From: Silurus meridionalis
Lineage: Eukaryota; Chordata; Actinopteri; Siluriformes; Siluridae
NCBI RefSeq assembly: GCF_014805685.1
Contig: NC_060884.1
Location: forward strand, 11,067,356 to 11,131,355
DNA length: 64,000 nucleotides
Reading direction: 5' to 3'
Shown: piece by piece, positions 43,111-53,547 of the stretch
Layout of the letters: each line of letters opens with the position of its first letter
Numbering within the stretch: the stretch's first letter is position 1
Translations under genes and position numbers: made by a program
Notes under the pieces: generated by a model
The model's database searches: none
What the model saw: the letters and a program-made list of their open reading frames with translations, nothing else
Told to the model about the DNA's origin: nothing

Positions 43111-43874
43111 TCTACAGGGAAGCATTGCTTTGATTGCAATGCAGAGGCATAACAATTATCACCCCTAACTCAATGGTAGGGTGGAAACAGAAAACATCAA
43201 AGGGAGAGTTTCATCTGAAGCAAACATTGCTTCAGAAGCACCTGCCCTATTATCTGTACCTCCACCTCTGTCATTATACAATCTCCTGCACAATCTGGCA
43301 GCTCGAGAGTGGATAATTATGTGGCAGCAGGATGGATAGATGGCTTTTCAGAAAAGGGAGGCAGTCAATTAGTAAACAGTTTTTGAAGCATGCCAGCAGA
43401 TCCACAGAAGTGAGCTGCCAAGGTGAAGGTAATGAGCCAAAACCTATGAGGAAATCAGCAGAAACTGTTCTCTTATGTGCAATGAGGACCAATGAGGACG
43501 TGAACAAAAAATGTAAAATTACAGGAGACACCACTGTTTTCTGAACTTATACATTACAAAGACTAAAGAAACATATGTTACATACATATGTTAGATGTTA
43601 AATACCATTGTGAATGTGTTCTACTGATTTTTTATTTTTATGTTTTAATTTTATTTAACTTCTTGTTTATTCTGCAACAAGACCAAAAAGCAATGTATGA
43701 ATTATTTTGGCCCATTCTTTTTGCAATGTCTTCCTCCATCTTCTTTTATCTGCCTAATAGACTTACAATTTAAAAAAATATATTTAGAATTTCTGACTAT
43801 CCTTAAATAGCTTGTATGGACAAAATGCATTTGCGCAGGATATGTTTTGTTCAGAACCTGCTTTCAGTCAATTC
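43111..43874. other. Unique DNA, no gene recognised
   Basis: 43130-43540 is evenly complex and could be conserved non-coding DNA. I see no coding motif. Confidence 0.35.
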
Positions 43875-44130
43875 AGGGTCATATCAGTTTCTCACTGCGA
43901 TTGAACCACACTAGAGTTCCCTTTGGAACATGTCTGAGACAACTCGCTTTGATTAGAAAGTTGTGAAGGCTTTGAACTAATATTGTACCAATAAAGGATT
44001 TTAGGACCTGATGAACCAATCTCAGCTCTAGCTGATTGATGTGTTTTGATCTCACACTGGGACACATATGCTCCCTCTCCCACCACACTACCCCATCCAG
44101 ACAATGATGGAGACATTTATGGGAACTTTC
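43875..44130 (-). pseudogene. Possible decayed DIRS-like RNase H fragment
   Basis: The minus strand reads SPSLSGWGSVVGEGAYVSQC in one frame (about 44040-44110) and, after a shift, HINQLELRLVHQVLKSF (about 43985-44035). DIRS-2 has DASLTGWGAVM and, about 20 residues later, WHINCLEMLAVLLALKHF at the same spacing. The catalytic glutamate in LEL is kept; the first aspartate is not. It differs from the DIRS copies here, so it would be an older or different family. No flanking domain is recognised. Confidence 0.45.
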
Positions 44131-45330
44131 TCTCTATGATAAAACATTGCTCCCAAGCAGAGCCCTTCTGTTTTGCAGCCCCAGACAAGTATCATCTTCT
44201 AGTATTTGGTGTCCAAATAGTGTCTGATACTTTAGGTCTAAAGTTCTCTTAGTTTCAGCAAGCACATGGTAACTACAACTGTTGCTTAACGTAAATGTAA
44301 ATTATTATTATAATGCCGAAAATTAGTATGACAGTAGCTAGCTTTTACAATTAATCTGGAAAAATAATATAAAAAAAATGTGGGAATATCTTGTCCAGGA
44401 ACAATAGGAGACAAATGAACATACATAGGCTGAACTTTAAACTATTCAGTAAAATCAAAAGATCTATGTTGTGGGGGTCCTGTGGTTTCACATCACAAAT
44501 TCCATTTACCATTTAATCTATGTGTGGTGGGTTTTTGTTACCTACAGTACCCAGTGTCAATGGGTCTGGTAAACTCACTACATTATTTGTCTTGTAGAAC
44601 AACACAATTTTATCAAAATATACATAATTGCTTTACAATTGTTTACTTAATCTCACCAAACATAACAAATGCAATATCTTATTAGTCTTTGAAATATTTT
44701 TGTAAATAATAAATCTTTGTTAATTAAGTTCTTATAAGCCCTTTAAATGAAGATGGAGATTGTACAAGTCATTACTGTTGACAATTTCAGATAACTTTCT
44801 TACTACTGAAATTTAGTAATTTTTGAAGTTCTAAAATTCAGTTAGATATAGAACAATTTCATGCTATAAGAATGAACCCAGTTGGCAGATTTTTACTGTG
44901 TGTCACAAAACTTGTTCTTCGTTCATGTGTACTGTGTTCTCACCTTAGAACACTGCACGTCCTGCATTTATTTAAGATAGTTTGGTCTGGATTCATCCTC
45001 ATCATGTTACAACTTATTCATGGTGGCTCATTCTTAGGATATCGAATAAGGATTCCAGTTCACCATATTTAGACAATACTTCGATGTATAATATGCTGCA
45101 GTTGAGCTGGTGCTGGATGGTTTGATGGCCAATTTCATCCCCATTCTCAAATTCACCGACAGAAACTGCATTTGAGATATAATTGTGATCTACATTTGCT
45201 TCACACTTTTATAAAATAACACTGGTCAACAAGGAAAGATCCCCGGAAATAGAAGTGGCTAAATTTTACCAGAATTGGGTCACTAATAAAGAAAAATTAA
45301 GTTCCGAGAGTTAATTGGCTCCAGATTCCA
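44131..45330. other. Gene-free AT-rich stretch
   Basis: No coding sequence, RNA gene or repeat family recognised. Confidence 0.5.
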
Positions 45331-45475
45331 AGATTAGATTAGATTAAACTTAATTGTCATTACACATGTACAAGTACAAGGCAACGAAATGCAGTTTGGG
45401 TCTAACCAGAGTGCAATATCAGCAAGTGCAGGATATACAGTTTTAACATGATTTACATAGTTAAATACATATGTA
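45331..45475 (-). repeat. Rex1-like LINE 3' end fragment
   Basis: TTAGATTAGATTAAACTTAA followed by TTGTCATTAC and GTACAAGGCAACGAAATGC is the same 3' terminus as in the element at 31185-32805, here uninterrupted. It shows what the LTR insertion site there looked like. Only the last 145 bp are present. Confidence 0.85.
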
Positions 45476-45849
45476 AATTAGATACAACTTCAGTTTAAAA
45501 TTTTCATTAAAATAATTCATAATTAGAAGGTGCTTGTGCGCCATGATTTTTTATTTTTTTTTTGTGCAAAATGTGATATAGCAATTAGAATGGTGACACA
45601 CCAATCATTATAAATGTATCTTTTTACTGATACGAATAACATAACTTTCAATTCATTTATTGTTTTGTTTGTTTTGTTTTATTATGTAATGTTCCATGCT
45701 TTTTTCATGAAAAACTGATGGAATTGTGGGTCGGTTGGTCCCATTGCAGTGTAGCTTTCCAGACTATAAAGATACAACCTAAAAAATATACACAATGTGA
45801 ATAACAGATAATTACAGAATACAAGCTCTAATGTCAGATTAAATGACAA

Positions 45850-46085
45850 GGTTCCATCTTTTTCCGTTGTCTAAATTGAACTTTTTGGCTTGTCTCATCC
45901 AGCAGTAATCGGCGGGCATGGATGGACCCCATTTCCCATGGTATCTTTTCTCCATACCTGGGATATCCTAGTTAAATCTCTTCCTATTCTCATCACTCAT
46001 GGCCCCACAGTTTAATAGGAAATAATTTAAATGCAAGTGTAAGAAGTTAGCCAATGACACAGACAAGTTGCACATGTAATGAAAC
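45850..46085 (-). pseudogene. Decayed fragment of a repetitive protein family of unknown function
   Basis: On the minus strand one frame reads NLSVSLANFLHLHLNYF, then CGAMSDENRKRFN, a TAG stop, then MEKRYHGKWGPSMPADYCWM. The spacing of SDE..(E/K)RF, ME.RY.GKW and ADYCW matches a family I recall from many multi-copy uncharacterised animal proteins, probably transposon-borne. About 70 codons are left, with one stop. No neighbouring domain or terminal repeat was found. The function is unknown, and the family link is from memory. Confidence 0.5.
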
Positions 46086-46216
46086 AATAATGAGGCGCTA
46101 ACTCTTGTCCTAATACTATTTTGGATTTAAAATAGAGGTAGTAGGCCTTTTTTTTTTTTTACCACTGACATCATACTGCACTTTTGAGATGCAAATGTAA
46201 CATTGCAACAAATGTA

Positions 46217-47769
46217 CAGTGCCTTGCGAAAGTATTCGGCCCCCTTGAACTTTGCGACCTTTTGCCACATTTCAGGCTTTAAACATAAAGATATAAAACT
46301 GTAATTTTTTGTGAAGAATCAACAACAAGTGGGACACAATCATGAAGTGGAACAAAATTTATTGAATATTTCAAACTTTTTTAACAAATAAAAAAAAAAT
46401 AAAAAAATTGGGCGTGCAAAATTACTCAGCCCCTTTACTTTCAGTGCAGCAAACTTTTTCCAGAAGTTCAGTGAGGATCTCTGAATGATCCAATGTTGAC
46501 CTAAATGACTAATGATGATTAATAGAATCCACCTGTGTGTAATCAAGTCCCCGTATCAATGCACCTGATAGTCTCAGAGGTCCGTTTAAAGCGCAGAGAT
46601 CATCATGAAGAACAAGGAACACACCAGGCAGGTCTGAGATACTGTTGTGGAGAAGTTTAAAGCCGGATTTGGATACAAAAAGATTTCCCAAGCTTTAAAC
46701 ATCCCAAGGAGCACTGTGCAGGCGATAATATTGAAATGGAAGGAGTATCAGACCACTGCAAATCTACCAAGACCTGGCTGTCCCTCTAAACTTTCAGCTC
46801 ATACAAGGAGAAGACTGATCAGAGATGCAGCCAAGAGGCCCATGATCACTCTGGATGAACTGCAGAGATCTACAGCTGAGGTGGGAGACTCTGTCCATAG
46901 GACAACAATCAGTCGTATACTGCACAAATCTGGCCTTTATGGAAGAGTGGCAAGAAGAAAGCCATTTCCTAAAGATATCCATAAAAAGTGTCGTTTAAAG
47001 TTTGCCACAAGCCACCTGGGAGACACACCAAACATGTGGAAGAAGGTGCTCTGGTCAGATGAAACCAAAATCTAACTTTTTGGCAACAATGCAAAACGTT
47101 ATGTTTGGCATAAAAGCAACACAGCTCATCACCCTAAACAGACCATCCCCACTGTCAAACATGGTGGTGGCAGCATCATGGTTTGGGCCTGCTTTTCTTC
47201 AGCAGGGACAGGGAAGATGGTTAAAATTGATGGGAAGATGGATGGAGCCAAATACAGGACCATTCTGGAAGAAAACCTGATGGAGTCTGCGAAAGACCTG
47301 AGACTGGGACGGAGATTTGTCTTCCAACAAGACAATGATCCAAAACATAAGGCAAAATCTACAATGGAATGGTTCACAAATAAACATATCCAGGTGTTAG
47401 AATGGCCAAGTCAAAGTCCAGTCCTGAATCCAATCGAGAATCTGTGGAAAGAACTGAAAACTGCTGTTCACAAATGCTCTCCATCCAACCTCACTGAGCT
47501 CGAGCTGTTTTGCAAGGAGGAATGGGCAAAAATTTCAGTCTCTTGATGTGCAAAACTGATAGAGACTTACAGCTGTAATCGCAGCAAAGGGTGGCGCTAC
47601 AAAGTATTAACTTAAGGGGGCTGAATAATTTTGCACGCCCAATTTTTAAGTTTTTTATTTCTTAAAAAAGTTTGAAATATCCAATAATTTTCGTTCCACT
47701 TCATGATTGTGTCCCACTTGTTGTTGATTCTTCACAAAAAATTACAGTTTTATATCTTTATGTTTGAAG
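46217..47769 (+). mobile_element. Tc1-like transposon with truncated right end (Tc1-B)
   Basis: The left inverted repeat starts CAGTGCCTTGCGAAAGTATTC at 46217 after a TA. It extends to about 46440 with an inner copy of the CAGCCCCTTTACTT-type direct repeat (IR/DR layout). The right repeat (about 47610-47769) is collinear but stops at ATCTTTATGTTTGAAG. The outermost 60 or so bp and the right TA are missing, replaced by the start of an RTE LINE. It therefore cannot be excised as it stands. The transposase gene has two stops. Confidence 0.92.
46605..47546 (+). pseudogene. Tc1-B transposase, two in-frame stops
   Basis: From the ATG at 46605 a single frame runs 313 codons to TGA at 47544-47546. 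Premature stops are TGA at 46635-46637 (codon 11) and TAA at 47073-47075 (codon 157). Residues 1-120 are the paired helix-turn-helix domain (GYKKISQALNIP, STVQAIILKW, VHRTTISRILHKSG). The catalytic DD34E triad is intact: D152 in WSDETK, D243 in QQDNDPKH and E278 in NPIENLW, with GGSIMVWACFS between. There are no frameshifts. It catalyses TA-targeted cut-and-paste. The frame ends earlier than Tc1-A, at AKISVS. Confidence 0.93.
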
Positions 47770-48312
47770 AACCCAGCCATTATGGAGGCACAAGCCAGTG
47801 CACTCTTAGTGCCGGTCCCAAGCCCGGGTAAATGGGAAGGGTTGTGTTAGGAAGGGCATCCAGCGTAAAACGTGCCAAGTCAAATATGCGGATCACAAAT
47901 GAGAATTTCATACCGGATCGGTCGAGGCCCGGGTTAACAACGACCGCCACAGGTATCGTTAGCCGACAGGGTACCGGTGGAAATTGGGCTACTGTTGGCC
48001 GAAGAAGAAGAAGGAGAGGAAAAAAACGTCTACAGAGACGGCAGGGAAAGGAGCAATGTAGGATAGTGGAGGTTGGGGTTGGTACTTTAAATGTTGGTAC
48101 TATGACGGGTAAAGGGAGAAAGGTAGCTGATATGATGGAGAGGAGAAAGGTAGATATGTTGTGTGTTCAGGAGACCAAGTGGAAAGGAAGTAAGGCCAGG
48201 AACACTGGAGGTGGGTTTAAACTGTTTGATTATGGTGTCGATGGAAAGAGAAATGGTGTAGTGGTGATTCTGAAGGAAGAGTACAGTAAGAGTGTAGTGG
48301 AGGTGAAGAGAT
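47770..48312 (+). pseudogene. RTE LINE 5' stub
   Basis: It begins AACCCAGCCATTA, exactly like the full-length RTE at 50404. It carries the 5' leader and the start of the endonuclease (VGTLNVGTMTGKG, MLCVQETKWKGS, NGVVVILKEEYSKSVVEVK) in one frame at 47832-48314. It stops at GAGGTGAAGAG, where a different LINE begins. Keeping the 5' end while losing the 3' end is unusual for LINE insertions, which truncate at the 5' side. Confidence 0.88.
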
Positions 48313-48730
48313 GAAACGTCCAAGATGGCGCCGGTGAGGTCGTGACGACTGCTCCGGCTATGGTTTTTCTTTTTTTGTTTATTTTATACTTTTATTTAAC
48401 TAGTTTTATTTCCATCTACACAAGATGGACACCATTAGATATGACAGAGACACTCTTATATCTATTGGTGTACAATGCACTCACCTTTCGCCGCTTTTAA
48501 ACCCGGACCCATGCTGGCCGAGCGAGATCCTGAGGGAGAACAAAGGACGCGACCCGTACCGGCGTCCACGAAGGAAACGAGCCGGCGTCAGGAACAGGCT
48601 GAGGGCACGCGCACACCGCGCTCCCTTACCTAGTATCCTGTTAGCCAACGTCCAGTCACTGGAGAACAAGCTCGACGACCTCAGGGCAAGGGTCATAGGC
48701 TCTGACCCAGTCATGACTCAGCCCAGTTTA
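48313..48730 (+). pseudogene. Rex1-like LINE 5' stub
   Basis: CGTCCAAGATGGCGCC followed by a T-rich leader resembles the 5' end of Rex1-type LINEs. The AAGATGGCGCC motif is YY1-like, as in several LINE promoters. A frame from 48425 reads MDTIRYDRDTLISIG, a basic stretch with RRPRRKRAGVRNRLRARAHRAPLP, and SILLANVQSLENKLDDLRARV. The last piece is the typical beginning of the endonuclease. Nothing of the rest follows. This is a second 5'-only LINE piece directly after the RTE stub. Confidence 0.65.
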
Positions 48731-49221
48731 AGTGTCAGGTTTCGTGATTTTTGCAAATTTAAAGATACCTGTGTTCCCTGAACTTTACTCTGTCTGGTCA
48801 ACCCTATTTTTCCCTAAACACTCTGTATATTCTTGTCAGCAACTACATATAAGTGTTTACAATTTACAATTTTTTTTTTTTAAATTGCGAATTCTTACAT
48901 ATTTTGATTAGATAAACAAGTGATAAAGGTGCTGGTGCATTGTAACTTTCTGACAAAGTATGATAGGACAATGAAAATTGTACCATATGAAAGTTTATAA
49001 ACTTTACTTTAGGTGAAATAAACTAAAGTGTATTACCTCATTGTAATGTATTGGTCTTTTATTGCAGAGTACATTTTTCTTGGCTAGATCAACACATCAT
49101 ACAGTTAAATTGGGTGGCTTGTGGAAGTGTCATTGTCTAACATTTGCAAAAATATTACATGAATATTTAATAATTTAAGTGAATAGCAGTTGTAGAACTG
49201 GTGTTTAAAAAACAATAGCAG
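48731..49221. other. Gene-free AT-rich stretch
   Basis: No coding sequence or repeat family recognised. Confidence 0.5.
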
Positions 49222-50285
49222 GGGAGCCTGGGAGCAGGCACTGGTCTTGAAAGTAGAAGACACTCTCCTGAGAAAGAAGGCCATCGAGGTGGTCCCTCCT
49301 GATAGAGGGCAGAGAGCCGGGATTCTACAGCCGGTACTTCATAGTTCCCAATTGTGTCTCCCAGCAGGTCTCTGGTTCCCCTGAGACTTTTGGGCATCCA
49401 CATCCTCAATTATATTGATGATTGATTTGATAATAGCTCAATCAGAGCAGTTAGCTGTCCAGCATTGAGATATCGTACTTGTTAACATGAAAGCGGTGGG
49501 GTTTAGGCTGAATGCCAGGAAGAGTGTGCTTTCTCTATTACACTTATCTGCGTGTTATGAGATTCGACCACTATGCCTGCACAGCTTTCAACTGCCTGCA
49601 TTCTGTCCATCCTTACAGCCATCAAGAAGGTCAGAGAATGACAGCCACTTACTGTCATGCAGTTCCAGAGACTGCTCGGGCTCATGGCAGCAGCATCCAG
49701 TACATACCCTCCATACAATTAAGGTCACACTGCGATGCCTACGTCGCCTCATGGTTACGATGGATGTTTGCCTCAGGGGGTGGGGAGCGGTCATGAGTGG
49801 CTGCTCTGCCCAAGGTCTTTGGGAAGGGCCCCATGTACTATGGCACATCAATCGCCACATTAATTGCCTTGAGTGCAGCTTACATCCTGGGCCGGTTGAA
49901 CAAAGCAGCAGATACCCTGTGGAGGTAGTAGAGACCACTCTTCAACTTCAGAGTCCCCCTTATGAAGAGGTCGTTTGGCAACGTGTGAATCCAGGTTACG
50001 TAAGTAACCTTAGTTCCCTGAGGTAACAAGACGCTGCGTCTTTATGCCACACTGCATCCCTGCACCGCTTCCTTCTCTGTTACGGAAACTGCTGTCGGCT
50101 TCACTCCATAATATTTTACATAACTTCCTGGACATGACATCACCCTGCCATTGACGCTGCACCTTTCATTGGACAGATTACACATGTTATTCAGAGCATG
50201 GACAATGCAGAAGCGTTCCCATAGAGTTGCGACGCAGCATCTTGTTCCCTCTGGGAACTAGGGTTACATACATAAACTAGTGATA
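49222..50285 (+). mobile_element. DIRS fragment with polymerase pieces and right ITR (DIRS-4)
   Basis: On the plus strand the pieces run in DIRS order with large deletions: polymerase N-terminus at 49222-49350; the active site NYIDD followed by a stop near 49410-49425; MKAVGFRLNARKSVLS at 49487; RNase H (GWGAVMSGCSAQGLWEGPHVLWHI) near 49780-49860; the recombinase N-terminus (VETTLQLQSPPYEEVVW) near 49925-49975; an ICR-like palindrome GGTTACGTAAGTAACC at 49994; and an ITR to 50285. The ITR resembles the lone one at 15061, not DIRS-1 or DIRS-2. It is inactive. Confidence 0.85.
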
Positions 50286-50386
50286 TTTTTTCTGATGGGG
50301 AATTGTCCTAGTAAGAGCTAACAAAAGTGTTTATCTCTTCTGTAGCAAATTTAGCTCACAAAGAAAGGTAAATATTTATAGTAATT

Positions 50387-50403
50387 ATAAATATTTAAGT
50401 TAA
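50387..50403. repeat. Target-site duplication of the full-length RTE (left)
   Basis: ATAAATATTTAAGTTAA, repeated exactly at 53531-53547. The final AA may belong to the element, making the duplication 15-17 bp. Confidence 0.93.
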
Positions 50404-53400
50404 ACCCAGCCATTAGGGAGGCACAAGCCAGTGCATTCTTAGTGCCGGTCCCAAGCCCGGGTAAATGGGGAGGGTTGCGTTAGGAAGGGCATCCAGCGTA
50501 AAACATGTGCCAAATCAAATATGCGGATCACAAATGAGAATTCCATACCGGATCGGTCGAGGCCCGTGTTAACAACGACCGCCACAGGTATCGTTAGCCG
50601 ACAGGGTACCGGTGGAAATTGGGCTACTGTTGGCCGAAGGAGGAGAAGGAGAGGAGGAAGACGTCTACAGAGACGGCAGGGAAAGGAGCAGTGTAGGAGA
50701 GTGGAGGTTCGGGTTGGTACTTTAAATGTCGGTACTATGACGGGAAAGGGAGAGATAGCTGATATGATGGAGAGGAGAAAGGTAGATATGCTGTGTGTTC
50801 AGGAGACCAAGTGGAAAGGGAGTAAGGCCAGGAACATTGGAGGTGGATTTAAACTGTTTTATCATGGTGTGGATGGAAAGAGAAATGGTGTAGGGGTGAT
50901 TCTGAAGGAAGAGTACAGTAAGAGTGTAGTGGAGGTGAAGGGAGTTTCTGATAGGGTGATGATCGTGAAGGTGGAAGTTGAAGGATGATGATAAATGTCA
51001 TCAGTGCCTATGCTCCACAAGTTGGCTGTGAGATGGAGGAGAAGGAAAGATTCTGGAGTGAATTAGATGAAGTGGTAGATGGTGTACCTAGGAAAGAACG
51101 GTTGGTGATTGGGGCAGATTTTAATGGGCATGTAGGTGAAGGGAACAGAGGTGATGAGGAGGTGATGGGTAGGTATGGTTTTAAGGAGAGGAATGTGGAA
51201 GGGCAGATGGTGGTAGATTTTGCTAAAAGGATGGAAATGGCAGTGGTGAACACTTATTTTAAGAAGAAGGAGGATCATAGGGTGACGATAAGAGTGGAGG
51301 AAGGTGCACACAGGTGGACTATGTGCTATGCAGGAGATGCAACCTGAAGGAGATTGGAGACTGTAAGGTGTTGGCAGGGGACAGTGTAGCTAGACAGCAT
51401 CGGATGGTGGTCTGTAGGATGGTTTTGGAGGCGAAGAAGAGGAGGAGAGTGAGGACTGAAAGAAGAATAAGATGGTGGAAACTGAAGGAGGAAGAGTGTA
51501 GTGTGAGGTTCAGGGAAGAGGTCAGAGAGAGGCTCAGTGGTGTTAAGGAGGTGTTGGATGATTGGGCAACTACTGCAGGAGTGATGAGGAGGCAGCTAGA
51601 AAAGTACTTGGTGTGACATCTGGAAATAGAAAGGAAGACAAGGAGACGTGGTGGTGGAATGAGGAAGTGCAGGAGAGCATAAGGAGAAAGAGGTTGGCAA
51701 AACAGAAGTGGGATAGACAGAGTGATGAGAAAAGTAGGCAGGAGTACAAGGAGATGCGGCAGCAGGTTAAGAGGATGTGGCGAAAGCCAAGGAAAAGGCA
51801 TATGAGGAGCTGTATGAGAGGTTGGACACTAAGGAAGGAGAAAAGGATTTATACAGATTGGCCAGGCAGAGGGACCGAGCTGGAAAGGATGTACTGCAAG
51901 TTAGAGCAGTAAAGGATGGAGAGGAAATGTGTTGACTAGTGAGGAGAGTGTGTTGAGAAGGTGGAGGGAGTATTTTGAGCAGCTGATGAATGAGGAAAAT
52001 CAGAGAGAGAAGGTTGGATGATGTGGAGTTGGTGAAGCAGGATGTAGATAGGATTAGTAAGGAGGAAGTGAGAGCAGCGATTAAAAGGATGAAGAGTGGA
52101 AAGTCGGTTGGACCAGATGACATACCGGTAGAAGCGTGGAGATGTTTAGAAGAGATAGCAGTGGAGTTTTTGACCAGATTGTTTAACAGGATTTTGGAAG
52201 GTGAGAAGATGCCTGAGGAATGGAGAAGGAGTGTGCTGGTACCGATCTTTAAGCATAAAGGAGATGTGCAGACCTGCAGTAACTACAGTGGAATTAAGTT
52301 GATCAGTCACACCATGAAGTTATGGGAAAGAGTAGTGGAAGCCAGGTTGAGAGAAGAGGTGACCATCTGTGAGCAACAGTATGGTTTCATGCCGAGGAAG
52401 AGCACCACAGATGCCTTATTTGCTTTGAGAATGTTGATGGAGAAGTATAGAGAAGGACAGAAGGAATTGCATTGTGTATTTGTGGATTTAGAAAGCCTAC
52501 GACAGGGTGCCAAGAGAGGAGTTGTGGTATTGTATGAGGAAGTCAGGTGTGTCAGAGAAGTATGTGAGGGTGGTGCAGGACATGTATGAGGACAGTGTGA
52601 CAGCAGTGAAGTGTGCAGTAGGTCCGACAGACTGGTTTAGGGTGAAGGTTGGACTGCATCAAGGATCGGCCCTGAGCCCTTTCCTGTTTGCAGTGGTGAT
52701 GGACAGGTTGACGGACGAGGTCAGACAGGAGTCTCCCTGGACTATGATGTTTGCGGATGATATTGTGATTTGTTGTGAGTAGGGAGCAGGTTGAGAAGAG
52801 CCTGGAGAGGTGGAGATATGCGCTGGAGAGAAGGGGAATGAAACTCAGTAGGAGTAAGACAGAATACATGTGTGTGAATGAGAGGGAGGGCAGTGGAGTG
52901 GTGCGGTTGCAGGAGAAGAGCTTCAGAAGGTGGAGGAATTCAGGTACCTGGGGTCAACAGTGCAAAGTAATGGAGAGTGTGTTAGAAGTGAAGAAAAGAG
53001 TGCAGGCAGGGTGGAGTGGGTGGAGAAGAGTGACAGGAGTGATTTGTGATAGTAGGGTATCTGCAAAATGAAAGGGAAAGTTTATAGGACTGTGGTGAGA
53101 CCTGCGATGTTGTATGGATTAGAGACAGTGGCATTGAGTAAAAGACAGGAGGTGGAGCTGGAGGTAGCAGAGCTGAAGATGTTGAGGTTTTCATTGGGAG
53201 TGATGAGGATGGATAAGATTAGAAATGAGTTTATTAGAGGGACAGCACATGTAGGATGTTTTGGTGACAAGGTGAGGGAGGCGAGATTGAGATGGTTTGG
53301 ACATGTGCAGAGGAGGGACATGAATTATATTGGTAGAAGAATGCTGAGGATGGAGCCACCAGGTAGGAGGAAAAGAGGAAGGCCAAGAAGGATGTTTATG

Positions 53401-53530
53401 GATGTGGTGAGGGAAGACATGCAGGTAGTTGGTGTAAAAGAGGCAGATGTAGAGGACAGGGTGGTATGGAGACGGATGATCCGCTGTGGCAACCCCTAAT
53501 GGGAGCAGCCGAAAGAAGAAGAAGAAGAAG
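50404..53530 (+). mobile_element. Full-length RTE-clade LINE with 17-bp target-site duplication
   Basis: The element starts ACCCAGCCATTAGGG (shared with the stub at 47770) and ends CCTAATGGGAGCAGCCGAAAG followed by (GAA)n. It is about 3.1 kb with perfect 17-bp duplications on both sides. Endonuclease, reverse transcriptase and the C-terminal domain are all present but broken by frameshifts. Other pieces of the same family lie at 691-1027, 32806-33081, 36096-36612 and 47770-48312. Confidence 0.95.
50521..53499 (+). pseudogene. RTE endonuclease-reverse transcriptase, multiply frameshifted
   Basis: In order: leader peptide and endonuclease start at 50521-50985 (LNVGTMTGKG, CVQETKWKGS); endonuclease middle at 50985-51347 (NVISAYAPQVG, IGADFNGHVGEGNRG); endonuclease end at 51314-51616 (DYVLCRRCNLKEIGDCKV, VARQHRMVVCRM); linker at 51562-51912; reverse transcriptase at 51990-52500 (GKSVGPDDIPVEAW, YSGIKLISHTMKLWERVVEA, QYGFMPRKSTTDALFALRML, CVFVDLE). 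A small deletion at 52493 breaks the catalytic DLEKAYDRV. 52507-52782 has GLHQGSALSPFLFAVVMDRL and MMFADDIVIC. The C-terminal part lies at 52775-53499 (RLRWFGHVQRRDM, GRRKRGRPRRM). At least six frame changes occur. The protein nicks target DNA and primes cDNA synthesis; this copy cannot make it. Confidence 0.93.
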
Positions 53531-53547
53531 ATAAATATTTAAGTTAA
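53531..53547. repeat. Target-site duplication of the full-length RTE (right)
   Basis: Exact copy of 50387-50403, directly after the (GAA)n tail. Confidence 0.93.
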
